A stretch of 64,000 nt of DNA from Halichoerus grypus (lineage: Eukaryota > Chordata > Mammalia > Carnivora > Phocidae), in assembly GCF_964656455.1 (NCBI RefSeq), contig NC_135715.1:171026437-171090436 (forward strand). The letters are read 5' to 3'. A model generated the notes under the pieces. The model saw only the letters and a list, made by a program, of their open reading frames with translations, had not been told where the DNA came from and did no database searches. The translations under genes and the position numbers were made by a program. Numbering within the stretch: the stretch's first letter is position 1; each line of letters starts with the position of its first letter. This document shows, piece after piece, positions 1 through 11,969 of this stretch.

Positions 1-66
1 CCTATGACCCTGAGATCATGACCTAAGCCAAAGGCAGATGCTTAACCAACTGAGCCACCCAGGCAC
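1..66 (-). mobile_element. Can-SINE (SINEC), cut by the window edge
   Basis: Read on the minus strand this is the tRNA-Lys-derived head of a carnivoran SINE: TGCCTGGGTGGCTCAG, then GTTAAGCATCTGCC and GGTCATGATCTC. The CT-rich body and A-tail lie outside the window. It is non-coding and has no visible partner TSD. Confidence 0.93.
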
Positions 67-360
67 ATGGAGCCTAGACAAATTTAAAGGGATTTTGGGA
101 GAAGAATCAAATTGAATACTTAGAGTGAATATGAGGGAGAAACCTTGGTATCTAGCTTGGTTCATTGAGTGGATGGTGGTATCATTCCTTAAAATTAGAA
201 GCACAAGAGGAAGATGGGATGGTGGAGGTGGGAAGAGAGATAATGAGTTTAATGCATGAAAAGTGAAGATTACGAGTAGAAAATTGAATAGATATATATA
301 ACTAAAGCTCAGGAAAAATGTTTGAGCTTTGAAGATGTAAATTTGAGATTCACCTAGTGT
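67..360 (-). mobile_element. Old L2 LINE fragment
   Basis: The stretch AGTGGATGGTGGTATCATT and its flanks match, in reverse orientation, the L2 segment just upstream of the reverse-transcriptase C-terminus. The same module recurs near 59.6 kb. It is diverged, has many stops and is not functional. It touches the SINE on its left. Family call is from memory of the consensus. Confidence 0.55.
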
Positions 361-550
361 TCTTATGTTTATTCCTGTGTATTTCTATTATTAGATAGGA
401 AAAATTATTCTCCTGTGCAGTTTTAAAATTGTCACCTGAGTAATGTGTAAAAGGGATTTTTTTCTTTGTTTAAGCAATATATTAAACATCAAAGCACATG
501 AATAATTTAAAATGATTTCAGTTAGTTCATTTCCTTCTTTTTATCTTTTT

Positions 551-746
551 TTTTTTTTTTTTAGATTTTATTTATTTATTTGACAGAGAGAGAGAGCAAG
601 AGCAGGAACACAAGCAGGGGGAGTGGGAGAGGGAGAAGCAGGCTTCCCGCTGAGCGGGGAGCCGGATGTGGGACTCGATCCCAGGACCCCAGGATCATGA
701 CCTGAGCCGAAGGCAGACGCTTAACGACTGAGCCACCCAGGCACCC
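551..746 (-). mobile_element. Can-SINE, full length
   Basis: A poly-T tract, then AGATTTTATTTATTTATTTG, a GA-rich middle and the reversed tRNA-like head ending GCCACCCAGGCACC. Flanked by the TSD CTTTTTATCTTTTT (537-550 and 747-760), a perfect 14 bp match. The head has the one-base-shorter form (TTAACGACTGAGCC reversed), placing it with the copies at 10.5, 18.0 and 40.2 kb. Confidence 0.96.
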
Positions 747-760
747 CTTTTTATCTTTTT

Positions 761-3700
761 AAATAGAACATTTATATGTTGTCCATTACTTATCAGTTAA
801 GAAGACACATCCTCATATGCTTTTATTAACAGGAAATTGAATATGGACCATTACAATGAAGGCCTATAGTAATTTAATATAATGATGACTTAGACTGTTG
901 GAAAACTTAAAAATTATTTTTAAGCAAAATACTAACCATCTCATATATTTGTGATTTATTTTGCAAGAAAACCCAAAAGTACAACATGATGACATTGCAC
1001 TAAAACTTTCTATCCATTTTGAGGTCCTATAATTGAATGGCACAGTATCAGAAAGTGCAAACAGTTCTTATATCCAGGTTCTTATATGATAAAAAATTGC
1101 TGGTTTAGGAAAATGACCTCAGAATTAAATGATAATCCTGATTTATTGTTTCTTGAAATGGAAAGCCTTGTTGCTAATGATTTTTTTAACATTATTTATT
1201 AAATTTTCTAGAAAAAATAAAAAGTATAGTAAACTGTTTATTAGATTCAACAGTACTCTTCCGTAGACAAAAATGAAAGAATGATACAAAGTACTTGCTT
1301 GATAATGTTCTGATTATATCAAGTTTCCTCAGTTCTGTTGGGTTCATGTAGATTGCCCAAACTTCTTCAAAAAGCAGAAAATTAGATTATAATGTGGTTG
1401 AGCAAACAGAATTATCTCTCCGTTTTGACTTGATATAACCAGAAGCATAAATAGACCTTCATATTTGAAGTATTTTGTCTACAATTTACTTTGCTAAATA
1501 TTTATAGGTATTTTATTAATAAACAAAGGGAAGGTGCTCATTTTTCAAGTCAAATAAAAGATTTCTGAATTTTGATTAACTATCAAAGTTGACTTCTAAA
1601 TCTTCCCAATATTACACCTTGTAAATTGCTCCAGATTTTGTAACATGCATTGGAGCAGATGGGACTATGATTATAGCTCTGAGTGCAGCAAACCTAGTTT
1701 TTTTAACCATTTCTTGTGCCAGCTTCACCTTTCCTTAAGAATAATTTCCCTTGAACACTGGAGATATTGGGTGCTCTTTTGAGTTTACAAATTTTGTCAT
1801 CTATACCTCAAGAATAATAGTATTCCCTCCCATTTTTTTCAGATCCTGCATAGTTATGTTTGAAAGTATTAGTGCTCCTATCCTAATCCTTAACCAACCT
1901 GATAGTAGAAAAAGACACATTAACATATAAAAGGTCAGAGCATTTGCTATGAAAAACATACTAGAAAATGGCTGGTTTCCTACAAAAGCTAAAACACCTG
2001 AATTTCAACAGTTTTATAAATGTGTACATTTTTGTTCCATATTCTGGTCATCTTTATCTTTTGGCTATAGGAAGCCACCACGATCTATCATTTAAGCTGT
2101 ATTATGTTCTGGAGTACGGTTTGAAAACCCATTCATTATTCACTTATGTTAAGGAAAGATCATTTAGTGCTGACTCTGAAAAGACCCTGTTTTGAACATT
2201 TTTAGTCATTCATACTTCTAGGAATATTTCTGTACAAATCCTAGTTTCTATGTTCTTTGCGACTGTCAGTTAGTAGTAAGATTTATGCAACTTTTTAGTG
2301 ATATGTTCCAAAGAAGAAAATACCTTTAAGATAGGAAGGCCATGAAGCTCAAAATTAGAGATTAAAATTCCAGTATATTATAAAATTTAAGAGTTAATCA
2401 GTTATAATAGTTTTATGTCTATTAGGCCATTTTAAAAAATTACTACATTTAAAATTCCTTGCTCCATTTCTCTCATTTATGTTTGAAATTTTATTTATAT
2501 TAAAGAAAGTAATGCAAAGAAAAAGATTTCATCACTACAAGGTTAGGGCTTACACATGTGAAAACAATTAAAGAAAAGACCTCTAATTCTAGAAGTATGA
2601 TAAGAAAACTATGCTTTACTCTGGATACTGAAGTGTAACTATATAAAATCAGTAAACAATCACATGCATCCATAGACACATATACAAAATCATAAAAAAT
2701 GGGTCTACCTGCTTTACTTATGTAAAAGGAATCCTTTTACAAAGAGTCCTTGATTGAATCAATCTAGTATTTTAGCTTTTTGTTGTATTAGTCTGCTATT
2801 TTAGCTTTCTATTAGGAAAAATCAAATAAAGGATTTATAATTCTATATACTAATGTTTGTTTTGAAATATTCACTTAAAATTAAAAACTTTATAAAAGCT
2901 GCATGGCCAGTAAGTCAAACTATTGGTTGAAAAATGCAAATACACTTAACAAATATAATGTATGTATTCTTTCACCTATCCCCTGATGTTCAATATTCTG
3001 TGAAGCATCTGGAAAATTTGATAATGAAGGTAATAGACTAGATGACTTTATTTTTCCCTTTCAGTTTTAAAGTTCTGTGGAGACCTGAAGGTAGACCATG
3101 TTCACAGGAAAGATCTTTGTAAGAATTGTTATTCATGTCTGTTCTTCAAGACTAGTGGAATTCCAGTGTTTGAATGGTGCTAATGAAGCCCCCTGCTGTG
3201 CAAAGCAGAGCAAGCAGTTTGAGTCTGTGGAGGTGAATGGATCTCTGAAATGGAGTAACCACTTTGTCAAGCTGAATGTGCTGTTCTTGTAGCAGGTAGT
3301 ACTCATAGAGACCCTTTGCCCTTTTTCTTCCATTTGAAGGCTGCTCTTCTGACAGGTAGAATGTATTGTAAAATATTCTAATGCTACTTAAAACTACATC
3401 ACTCTCTAATAGATACCACCCCACCCCCATCACCACCATGTTTGTCTGACTTTTCTGTATTTCTGCTTTCATCAGATTCAGGAAAGCATCCTCAGTTTGA
3501 TATTTTTCTACCTTTAGAGAAGCACCTAATTTACCCATTTCTCATTCAAAAGTTAGTGTCTTCCTGCAAGCTGTCTCAGAAGTAAGAAAATCGGGTGTAA
3601 CGCATTTGGAGCTCTATTTCATGGCATACATGCTTCTTTCTATTGTTGCCTATGACTTCTAATATCCCTCTCAGATATAACACCTGGATATTTTCCTATA

Positions 3701-4379
3701 GGTCATGTCTTTTCCTGACACCTGACCAGATTCTGCATACTAAGTTGCTGTGTTGATGTTGGTCGAATTTATGAAATGATGATCACAGCTTTGATCATTT
3801 AGAAAATGCCTTTTCCCTGTTCTCTTTATTTTCCATCCAATCATCTTGTCTCACTTTTGCTCTAGTGCTCTTAATATGACTTTGCTCTTAAGTTAACAAA
3901 CTATTTTTAAAGATGTTTTTACTTGCAAAATTTTAGGCATTTTACTTTCAAAATTCAAATAATTTGAGGTGTGTATTGTTTATATTTGGATACTTCCTGA
4001 ATATTTGCTTCAATGTTGTAAGTCATCTTGTTTGCCAGTTTAATTGCTAATATTTTCTCTGAAACTCTTTAGAATGATTTCCTTCTAGCATTTGTGGTAT
4101 AGTGGTGAGCATAGTTGCCTTCAAGAATGATTTCCTTCTCTTTTCTAGATCAGCTTTTTCTTCTACATTCCCAAACCAGAGGATCAAAGTAAACTTCTCC
4201 TACTTCATCACTCCCCTTAGGTCTTTTCAAACACCAATTCCTGTAGCTTTGAATCATATACATTTTTCAGTGTGTCACACTCTTTTCATGTCTACCAGCA
4301 CTGCTGTGTGTCAGACCCTCATCATGTCTCACACATTATTTCAGGGATCTTCTATCTCTCCACCTTCAACCTTTCTTCT
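761..4379. other. Unique AT-rich DNA, no gene seen
   Basis: No repeat family or gene recognised. Open frames of up to 128 codons occur around 3.1-3.5 kb and 4.1-4.4 kb, but none has a recognisable domain. Overlapping frames on both strands at 3.1-3.5 kb argue for chance. The 3.05-3.55 kb part is less AT-rich than its surroundings. Confidence 0.6.
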
Positions 4380-4880
4380 TCTTCTTTAGTCTAATCTCTG
4401 CTTCTCACCCAGTGGCATCTCTCTCAAAGATCCTTCTTTTAAATAAAATCTCTTAGAGCTCCCATCATCTACATACTTAAGTCCAAATTCCTCAGAATAC
4501 CATGTAAAGCTCTCTGTGTCCTGGAGTTGGGCTAACATAAGATAACTCTTCCCTATGCTTTGTGTTTCATTACCAGCCTCATGTTTGGTTATAAGACAAC
4601 TACTTGGTGTCCTTCTCTATGACCGTGCTGTTTTGCATTTTCTTATGCTTTCCTCTGCCTGCATCTCTCTTGCCCCTCTTTTACCTGGCAAGTCCCTACT
4701 CATCTTATAAATCTCAAGTGTTGTTTCTTCCTGAAAATGTTTCCATATCCCTTTGGGTTAAGTAAATGATCCCTCTCCTGGGCTCCCAATAAATATTACA
4801 GCAATTAATCATTTTACATTTTTGACAGTTTCAGTCCTTGAAGAAGGACTTGACATGTATGCAGATCTGGGACCTGATAT
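4380..4880 (+). mobile_element. L2 LINE 3' fragment
   Basis: Contains the L2 landmarks in order: TCCAAATTCCTCAGAATACC, CTCTGCCTGCATCTC, ACCTGGCAAGTCCCTACTCATC and TTATAAATCTCAAGTG, then a degenerate 3' end with CCAATAAATATTA. It is heavily mutated and non-functional. Confidence 0.7.
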
Positions 4881-7335
4881 ATGGCCAAACACATGGGATA
4901 CAATAGACAGATGTCTATTGAACTGAACCAAACTGAACTTGTCCATTCCATTTAAAGCCTTCATCTTGAATATATATGCTATTTTAAAATATATTTTCTA
5001 GTGTTTTAATATACCTTTTTTGTGTGTCTGAATAGCATAAAGATTATAATAATTTTTGTAATTCCCTTAATGTTATAGTATCCATATTCATGTCTATCTG
5101 TTTACCAACCTACCTACCTACCCATCTATCTAAATTACATCAAGGTTTTAGAGGGCTCCTTTGACAGTCAATGTTTGACACATATAAATGTAATGGCACT
5201 GGTAAGTTTAATAAATGGGTTTCCTGAGGGGGGCAAAAGTATACTTAAATTTTAGGTGATAATCTAGAAACATGATAAAATTTAACTTTTGAAGTGTGCA
5301 AATGAGAGGTTGCTATCCTATCAAAAATAAGGATAACAAACTTGAATAATCCACATTGTCACCTATGAACTCCTCTTATCTCTAACTGTCACACAATTAA
5401 TTAAAATTCACTGGGATATTGTGGTAAAAATTTAACATCATGTGGTTAATTTCATTAATAATATCATTGCTTTTTGTCAAGTTTAATAATAATTGAATTT
5501 ATCCAGCTGGAAAATGTTAGACAAAGACAGATAGACAGGTAGCTCTTTATTGTCAATTAGTTTAAGAAAATGCTGCTTTTCTTTTAACATATATCAAACT
5601 TGACACATTTTGCACTTTCTAGGATTACTTTAAAATGTTTCCTGTGGTAACTGTCAGAAGTTTAGATAATTTAAGTTTAAAGTAGTTACAGAACTAATAG
5701 TTTTAGAATTTTCTTGTTTTACCACACAAAGATCTTTGTACCACCTATAAAGTCATGTAATGCTAGAGTAGAAATATGTATTTCTAGACATTGAATAAAT
5801 TATATTGCTCTTTTAAGTGACATACAGAACTTTCAATTCCAGCTAGGCTAACAAATTTTAGAACTTAAAATGTCTGAGGTTTGTTTTACTATATTCCCTC
5901 CAAATATTAAGTAATCCTTGTATATAAATAGCAAACATCACTATTGTTCAAATAGATGACAATTTTTATTAAATTTAAATGTATTCTGCAAGTTATTGCA
6001 TTTATTATTCAGTTATATTCTAAAATGTACTCTGGTCACCATTGTGTACTTCATCAAAGTGCTTTTGTGCTTCATTAATTAGTAACTGACTGAAAGTTAA
6101 TGTTTATCATGTCAGTCTCCTCAAGATAGATCATTTAGCTATTTGATGTCAAATCACAAAATATTATACATTACCAGCAACATTCCTTAGTTTATTTCTT
6201 ATTATAGCAAATTTAAAGATCAAACTGATAATATGTCAGATAAATAGAAAAATACATTTTAATTTAATAAGCAAAAGGCCGAGCACATTTCTCTGTGGGG
6301 AATAATAACTTCTTGACTGAAAGCAGAAGGACGTAGAAGCTTTTGGGTAAAGGTGTAGAGCTTTTATATGCTGATTCCAACCCTGAACAATTGTGTAGTA
6401 ATCTTGTCTCTCTCTTTAAATATGATTTATTTTAAAATTTTGCTTTCTTTAGGACACTTAAGGGTTAACTTTTATTAAGGTGGCATTTTAGATTTCCATT
6501 CACACAGACTCGAGTTGGTTGTAATCTTCAACTCAGATCACACTAGCGTCATGTCAGAACATACTTTTGAGTATAAAACCTGAAAATATGAGATTGAAAC
6601 ACTCTAAGTCTGAAGTCTCACCTAAATTTTGGATGATATTTTTAGGACAGACATGTAAAAATATAACTAAACAAATTTTCAGATGGAAACAACCAGAGTA
6701 CAACATTTTTAGTAAATTTGGATGTTCATTTACTTATTTTTGACTCCGGGGAAATTATGGTAAATTATGATTAAGGATTCTAGGAGGTACCCAATGTTCC
6801 TAGTGGGTTGTTTGGTATTAGAAACTAAGGAAAAGGAGATTTATGAAAGTCAAAGGCACAGAGTGAGCTCTCAGATAGTTACGCACCAATTATGGAGACA
6901 ATGCAGTTGGCTATCCTAGTAAATGTTATTAGACCTTTAAAAATAAATACAGTTCTATCAATCTGATTCCATAGTCACTAAGCAAACTTCTGATTATTTG
7001 ACAACCCTCATCCCACTTACTTTCATTCCTTGCAGAAAATGTCTGGTCAGCTAAGCAGTGGCCAGCCAATCACCTCCCTGTGTATGAAAGGGCTGGAAGT
7101 TACAAAAGCATTTTGCTGAGACTTGTGAAAATAAAATTGCCAGAATGCAAATATAAGACATTGCATTTCAAGATACCAGATACTGACTTTTTTATACAGG
7201 CACAAACTGAAATAAAACTGGTATGAGAATCTACCTCAGCAGTCAGCCATGTTGCCTGGTTTTCCAAACTGAAGATAACAATTCAGAAGAGCCTTAATCG
7301 CTGTAGAAGGTTTAGGTGCTTAAACTCTGATTTAT
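4881..7335. other. Repeat-free AT-rich block
   Basis: About 2.4 kb in which I recognise no transposable element, only a short (CCTA)n tract. Several TTAATTA-type motifs occur (for example near 5.4, 5.5 and 6.1 kb). Such old repeat-free blocks sometimes hold conserved non-coding elements, but nothing here proves it. Confidence 0.5.
5108..5131. repeat. (CCTA)n/(ATCT)n short tandem repeat
   Basis: Imperfect tetranucleotide run: ACCTACCTACCTACCCATCT and following bases. Confidence 0.8.
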
Positions 7336-7544
7336 TTTGAAAGGGAGTCATTTATTCACTTATTTATTTATATCTTTATTCATTTACTAACAGAATTACT
7401 GCCTGCGTTTTTTTGTCAAGTCACTTTGTTGGTCACAGGAGATACAGTGTTATCTATACATCCCAGATCTCTGTCCTCATGAAGCTTATAGTCTACCTGT
7501 GACATATGTAACATATAGTTAAAATATATTTTTATGGCTTCCTC
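7336..7544 (-). mobile_element. L2 3'-end fragment
   Basis: Reverse-oriented L2 3' end: TTTATTCATTTACTAACAG, then CACAGGAGATACAGTG and CTCATGAAGCTTATAGTCTA, the usual L2 landmarks on the complementary strand. Short and diverged. Confidence 0.6.
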
Positions 7545-9015
7545 TTCATTCTTAATTTACCTCAAGTCTTTGTACTTGGTAAGTACAGTTATACAAATAC
7601 CAGAATTTTAAAGAACTTGTTTCACAGTTATCAAAGATATACTGAGGTACTAAAAACACACACAGTAATTTTTAAATTTTAGAAATTTGCTAAAAGTTAG
7701 TATTTTAATTAAAAACTTTATTTTCATTTATTAGAATTTTTTCTGAAGTTAATTTGTTTCAGTGTCACTTTGGCTAATTATATATAGTAATTAAATGAGC
7801 TTTGTTTTTCTGAGATCTTGACAAAGGCCCTATTTTATTTAATAACCAGGAAGATATCATTACATATTATTTAAGTGATTCTTATCAAATAGTTTCCAAA
7901 GACGAGGATTAACAACAATGTTTTATGTATACATGGAGTGGTCTTATATGGCTTTTGAGGTAATCAAATTAATCTTTACTAATAATGTGTCAAGCTATAT
8001 GGTATTGGTCACAGAGCCAAGACTGCCAGATGCCAGCTTCACTAGAGTGTAAAATTTATAATACTCAGCACTGATGATCACCAGAAAGATTTTCAGATGA
8101 TTGAAGACTATGAACCCAATTGACATTTGATACTTAAATGTAGTGTTATAAGAATGATAGGGACTACTCTCATGAATTGCTTTTTTTATATTCTATATGG
8201 CAGTTTTTGTTCAAAGAAAATTTGTCAGGCTAAAGTCAATTAAGATCTCAAATGAAATAAAATTAGAATTGTACATACTTTTTGTTTGTAGGGGTGGGTA
8301 TGGGCATGTTTTGATAATGATGTTAAAAATGAAACATAACTGAATTTTGGTACAAGTCATGATATTACATACACTTTGGTGGGAAAACAAACTCTGTGGA
8401 CAACCTAGTTACTTATTGCCTTTGAATATGAAATATTTGACTCAGAAAGTTGACCTTTAGAAAGCATAGCTTTATGTCATCTAAGTTGAGCAAGTGTGTT
8501 TTAGGAAAGGTTATGTCTCTTCAGTGTCATTCTGTTATATTATCAAATACTTATGATCTGTTTATTTGTTCTTTAAGAAGAAATAGTCACAAGTAAAATA
8601 TTCTTTTCAGAATTTAAAGACCATAGACAAATATAATTTTAAAACTCAGTTTACTTGTAATAATATGAAAATGTAAATATCCTGGTGATTGCAGAGTGAA
8701 GAAAAGGAGGAACAATTATTAAGGAAATATTTCTGGAGGGCTGTATGAGAATCTATACTTCTTGCTGCTCTCTTAAATATCAACTATTGATTACTTATAA
8801 TTCCAAACTATCCCCAAGGCTCATTGAAATAAATGGCTAAAAGGTCACCCTTAAATTTTCTTTCTCTTTACCTTTTTCCTTCTAACTCACTTTAATTTGA
8901 TTTTATTTAAAACATTGAGGAAACTGAATAATCCTTGTAGTTTCTTAGCCAATCCCTTTTCCCCAACTTTCCATCTCAAGCATGTGTAGTAGCATTCTAC
9001 AAACAGAAGCCATAG
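7545..9015. other. Unique AT-rich DNA
   Basis: No gene, RNA or repeat recognised. No open frame of note. Confidence 0.5.
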
Positions 9016-9017
9016 GA

Positions 9018-9120
9018 GATATATGATTATGTAATTATATATATAATTATATATATGAAAAAATATATATTATATATATAACTATATCTATAATATATAT
9101 AAAATATATATTTACATATC
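9018..9120. repeat. AT-rich low-complexity tract
   Basis: Interrupted TATA/ATAT runs with several short inverted repeats. It sits directly beside the reverse-oriented repeat that follows. Confidence 0.85.
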
Positions 9121-9129
9121 TAAATAAAA

Positions 9130-9488
9130 TAAACATAAAAAGTTTATTATAAGGAATCAAGATCTGGAGTCAGCAAGCTGGAGACTGGGGAGGGCCAGAG
9201 ATAAAATTCTAGTGTGAGTCTGAAGATCTGAGAAGCAGGAGAGCCTATAGTATAAGTTCCATTGTGAGTCTAAGACTCAAGGCAGAATAAGACCCATGTC
9301 CCAATTCAAAGACAGCCAGAGAAAGTGAATTCCCCTTACTCAGACTTTTGTTCTATTTGGGCATTCGATAGACTGGATGGAGGCCCACCCATTTTGAGGT
9401 CGACAATCCGCTTCATTCCATCTACCAATTGATACCTGGGTATCTTGTGATCCAGTCAAGCAGACACATAAACTAACCATCATAAGCC

Positions 9489-9490
<2 letters not shown>
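9130..9490 (-). mobile_element. Old interspersed repeat with GTCAACTTGACTGG-type 3'-UTR module
   Basis: Read on the minus strand it contains GACTGGATCACAAGATACCC, GATTGTCGACCTC and a degenerate series of CTCAGA-type blocks before an A-rich end. It is the same family as the plus-strand copy at 37.06-37.63 kb. I believe the module derives from old L1 3' UTRs, but the class is not certain. The CA repeat at its right edge interrupts it. Confidence 0.55.

Positions 9491-9523
<33 letters not shown>
9491..9523. repeat. (AC)n microsatellite
   Basis: Uninterrupted AC dinucleotide run of about 16 units. Likely length-polymorphic. The open frames over it are runs of Cys-Val and are artefacts. Confidence 0.97.
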
Positions 9524-9525
<2 letters not shown>

Positions 9526-9739
9526 GGAGTTTGAATTTCCAGTATTCTAGTTTATTCTTCCCTGAAGAGTGCTACAGAATCTTGAGGATTTTCCAAGTTT
9601 CAGTAATATATTCTCTATATCTTCTTTTATCTCTTCCTTTTTCCTAAGTGATTCAAAACCTTCAAGGTTAGAATTAATTTTGCTTCACTGCCATGAAGAC
9701 TTTGGACTTCTGGGTAAGCTCTGAGGAGGCATCCCTCAT

Positions 9740-9800
9740 CTATTTGCTTAACAAATATTTATTGAGTTCTTCATTCTCCAGGCGCTGGATCTGCTTTATC
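9740..9800 (-). mobile_element. Short L2-like 3' end
   Basis: AACAAATATTTATTGAGTTC followed by CCAGGCGCTGGATC is the reversed AATAAATATTTGTTGAATG-type end of L2 or a related old LINE. Confidence 0.45.
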
Positions 9801-9904
9801 TGACTAAATGGAAGTGTAGATAAGTTGTCTTTCAAAGCTAAGTATCTTTCATTAATCAACTTTATATAATCTACTTGTTGCTATAATTTAATTGTTGATC
9901 ACAA

Positions 9905-10199
9905 TCTGGTAAATAGGAATGATGATGTACTGTTGGTGGAAGTATAAATTGCCTGAAGAACAATTTGGCAGTATTTAGTGAAATTAAGCATGACTATCCC
10001 TTGGAATCCACCTGTTGAATTTTCACCCCAGAGAAATTTTTGAACAAGCGCAAAAACACAGTCTCTCTCTGTGTGTATGTGTGTGTGTTCACCATAGATT
10101 TAGAAGCTAGATACAACTTTAAATGTGCAATGCTAAGATTTATGATGAACCACTATGAAGCAGTTAGACCTAAGTATTTGTAAAGCAACATAGATATTT
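9905..10199 (+). mobile_element. Old L1 fragment
   Basis: TACTGTTGGTGGAAGTATAA, then GAACAATTTGGCAGTATT and a degenerate continuation are the familiar 3' end of an old mammalian L1. A minus-strand SINE interrupts it at the right end. Confidence 0.6.
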
Positions 10200-10212
10200 C
10201 TCAATAATGTAG

Positions 10213-10458
10213 GGTTTTTTTTTTTTTAAGATGTTATTTATTTATTTATTTATTTGAGAGAGAGAGAGAGAGATTAAACACTCATGTGCATTCATGAACG
10301 GGGAGGGAAGGACAGAGGGAGAGAGAGAGAGAAAACCCTAACGAGATTCCTCCCTGAGCATGGAGCCCCACATGGGGCTAGATCCCATAACCTTGAGATC
10401 ATGACCTGTGTGGATAACAAGAGTCTGACGCCCAACCAACTGAGCCACCCAGGCACCC
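10213..10458 (-). mobile_element. Can-SINE, full length
   Basis: Poly-T, (ATTT)n and GA-rich tract, then the reversed head ending GCCACCCAGGCACCC. Flanks are an imperfect 13 bp TSD (CTCAATAATGTAG at 10200-10212 and CTCAATAACATAG at 10459-10471), so the insertion is older than copies with perfect TSDs. The open frame over it is not a gene. Confidence 0.94.
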
Positions 10459-10497
10459 CTCAATAACATAGTTCTAAGTAAAAAGTATCATCAACCC

Positions 10498-10690
10498 GGG
10501 GTGCCTGGGTGGCTCAGTCCTTAAGCGTCTGCCTTCGGCTCAGGTCATGATCCCAGGGTCCTGGGATCGAGCCCCACATCAGGCTCCCTGCTCAGCGGGA
10601 AGCCTGCTTCTCCCTCTCCCACTCCCCCTGCTTGTGTTCCCTCTCTCACTGTGTCTCTCTCTGTCAAATAAATAAAATCTTTAAAAAAAA
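10498..10690 (+). mobile_element. Can-SINE, full length
   Basis: Head GGGTGCCTGGGTGGCTCAG with the shortened TCCTTAAGCG variant, CT-rich middle ending in CTTGTGTTCCCTCTCTC, AAATAAATAAAATCTTT and A-tail. The TSD is AAAAGTATCATCAACCC (10481-10497) against AAAAGTATAATCAACCC (10691-10707), one mismatch in 17. Confidence 0.96.
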
Positions 10691-10769
10691 AAAAGTATAA
10701 TCAACCCAATTCTGAGCACCTTAAGTCTGAAACAAATAATTAAAAAAAACAATAGAAAATTAAATTACT

Positions 10770-10983
10770 GGGGTGCATGGGTGGCACAGTCAGTTAAACA
10801 TTGGACTCTTGGTTTGGGCTCAGGTCATGATCTCAGGATCGTGAGATGGAGCCCCTGGTGGGTCTATCTTTTCAGCATGGAGTCTGCTTGAGATTCTCTC
10901 TCCCTCTCCCTCGGTCCCTCCCATGCTCACACTCCCTTTCTCTCTTAAATAAATAAATAAATAAAATCCTTTTAAAAAAAAAA
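10770..10983 (+). mobile_element. Diverged (older) Can-SINE
   Basis: Head GGGGTGCATGGGTGGCACAG with GTTAAACATTGGACTCTTGG, CT-rich body, (AAAT)n and A-tail. The GGACTCTTGG module, shared with the copies at 36.1 and 48.8 kb, marks a different, apparently older subfamily. No clean TSD seen. Confidence 0.93.
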
Positions 10984-11019
10984 GAAAAACTCCTATTAGG
11001 TAACATTTTCCATTCAAAA

Positions 11020-11330
11020 GTAGGCAGAAAATAATTTGTACTAATTACCTGTATATTATTCATCTATTGGTGGTTTTAAATATCATATATTTCTCTCAAA
11101 TGGTTGCCCATTTCTTAGTTTGATATATGGTATCCTTCAGGTACTCGCTTAAAAATTCCTTCCCCTCTATTAGGTTAAAATAATATTCTTCTACATATTC
11201 TCTTGCATTTATGGCTTTAAATTATTAATTTAGGACTTTAAATTACTTAGAATTCATATTTGTATATGGTGCCACAAATATACTTTTTCCACAAAAAGTA
11301 AACAAGGACGTAAAGCAGCAAACTTAAAAC
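11020..11330 (-). mobile_element. L1 fragment (reverse)
   Basis: TTTGTATATGGTGCC preceded by a TTTAAATTACTTAGAATTC stretch resembles the complementary strand of the L1 ORF2 3' part. Very diverged. Confidence 0.4.
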
Positions 11331-11569
11331 GTTTCTTGTACATTTATATGAAGAGTGTGGGCCAGTATCTTTTGACATTGCGTCCCAGGCTGAAGGAGCA
11401 GCCTCTGTCTGAGGAATGGTGGTGGTTTCATGAAAATCTGTCTCCTAGTCTAAATTCCTTGAAGTCAGGGACAGAGTCTGTATTTTCTCCTTCCTGTGAA
11501 ATTCTTGCTTATATCTTTTACATTTTTTCCCACTCTATTATTTATGATTTTGTTACTGATTTGAAGGAC

Positions 11570-11905
11570 ATTTAAAAATATGCTTTTATGTTAATCTTTT
11601 GTTTTCATATGAGTTTTCCACATCTTCTCCCAACCTTGGCTTGTCTTGTCACTTTGAGATTACTATGTTTTGATGAACAGTCATTAGTTTTTTAATGAGG
11701 CTGAATTTATTAGTAGTTTCCTTTGTAGGTTATAATTTTTATCTTGTTGAAGGAATTATTCAACTCAAAAGCAACAAAGATATTCTCCAATATTTTCTGA
11801 TAAGAGGTTTAAGAAAACTTTCCTTTTCACACTTTAGTATTCTATCCTCCTAGAACCACTTATTGTTTAGCCATTTTGTTTTTGGTGTGTTTGTGTGTGA
11901 AATGA
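11570..11905 (-). mobile_element. L1 fragment (reverse)
   Basis: CACATCTTCTCCCAACCTTGG, TTGTCTTGTCACTTTGAG, GTTTTTTAATGAGGCTGAAT and CAACAAAGATATTCTCC follow the order of an antisense L1 ORF2 3' region. The segment lies out of order relative to the piece on its left, so the two are separate or rearranged relics. Confidence 0.5.
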
Positions 11906-11969
11906 GGCAGACCTCAAATAAACTATTTTAAAAAATAAATGGGTAATATGAGGTCCATTCTTAAAATGA

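Noticed and set aside
3152..3538. 128-codon minus-strand frame, overlapping plus and minus frames
   Set aside because: Three overlapping frames on both strands in one patch, none with a recognisable family, indicate a stop-poor stretch rather than a gene.
9340..9522. Open frame with a Cys-Val run
   Set aside because: It is a translation of the (AC)n microsatellite and the old repeat beside it.
10499..10572. tRNA-like sequence in the SINE heads
   Set aside because: The heads derive from tRNA-Lys but lack a foldable intact cloverleaf and are followed by SINE bodies, so they are not tRNA genes.
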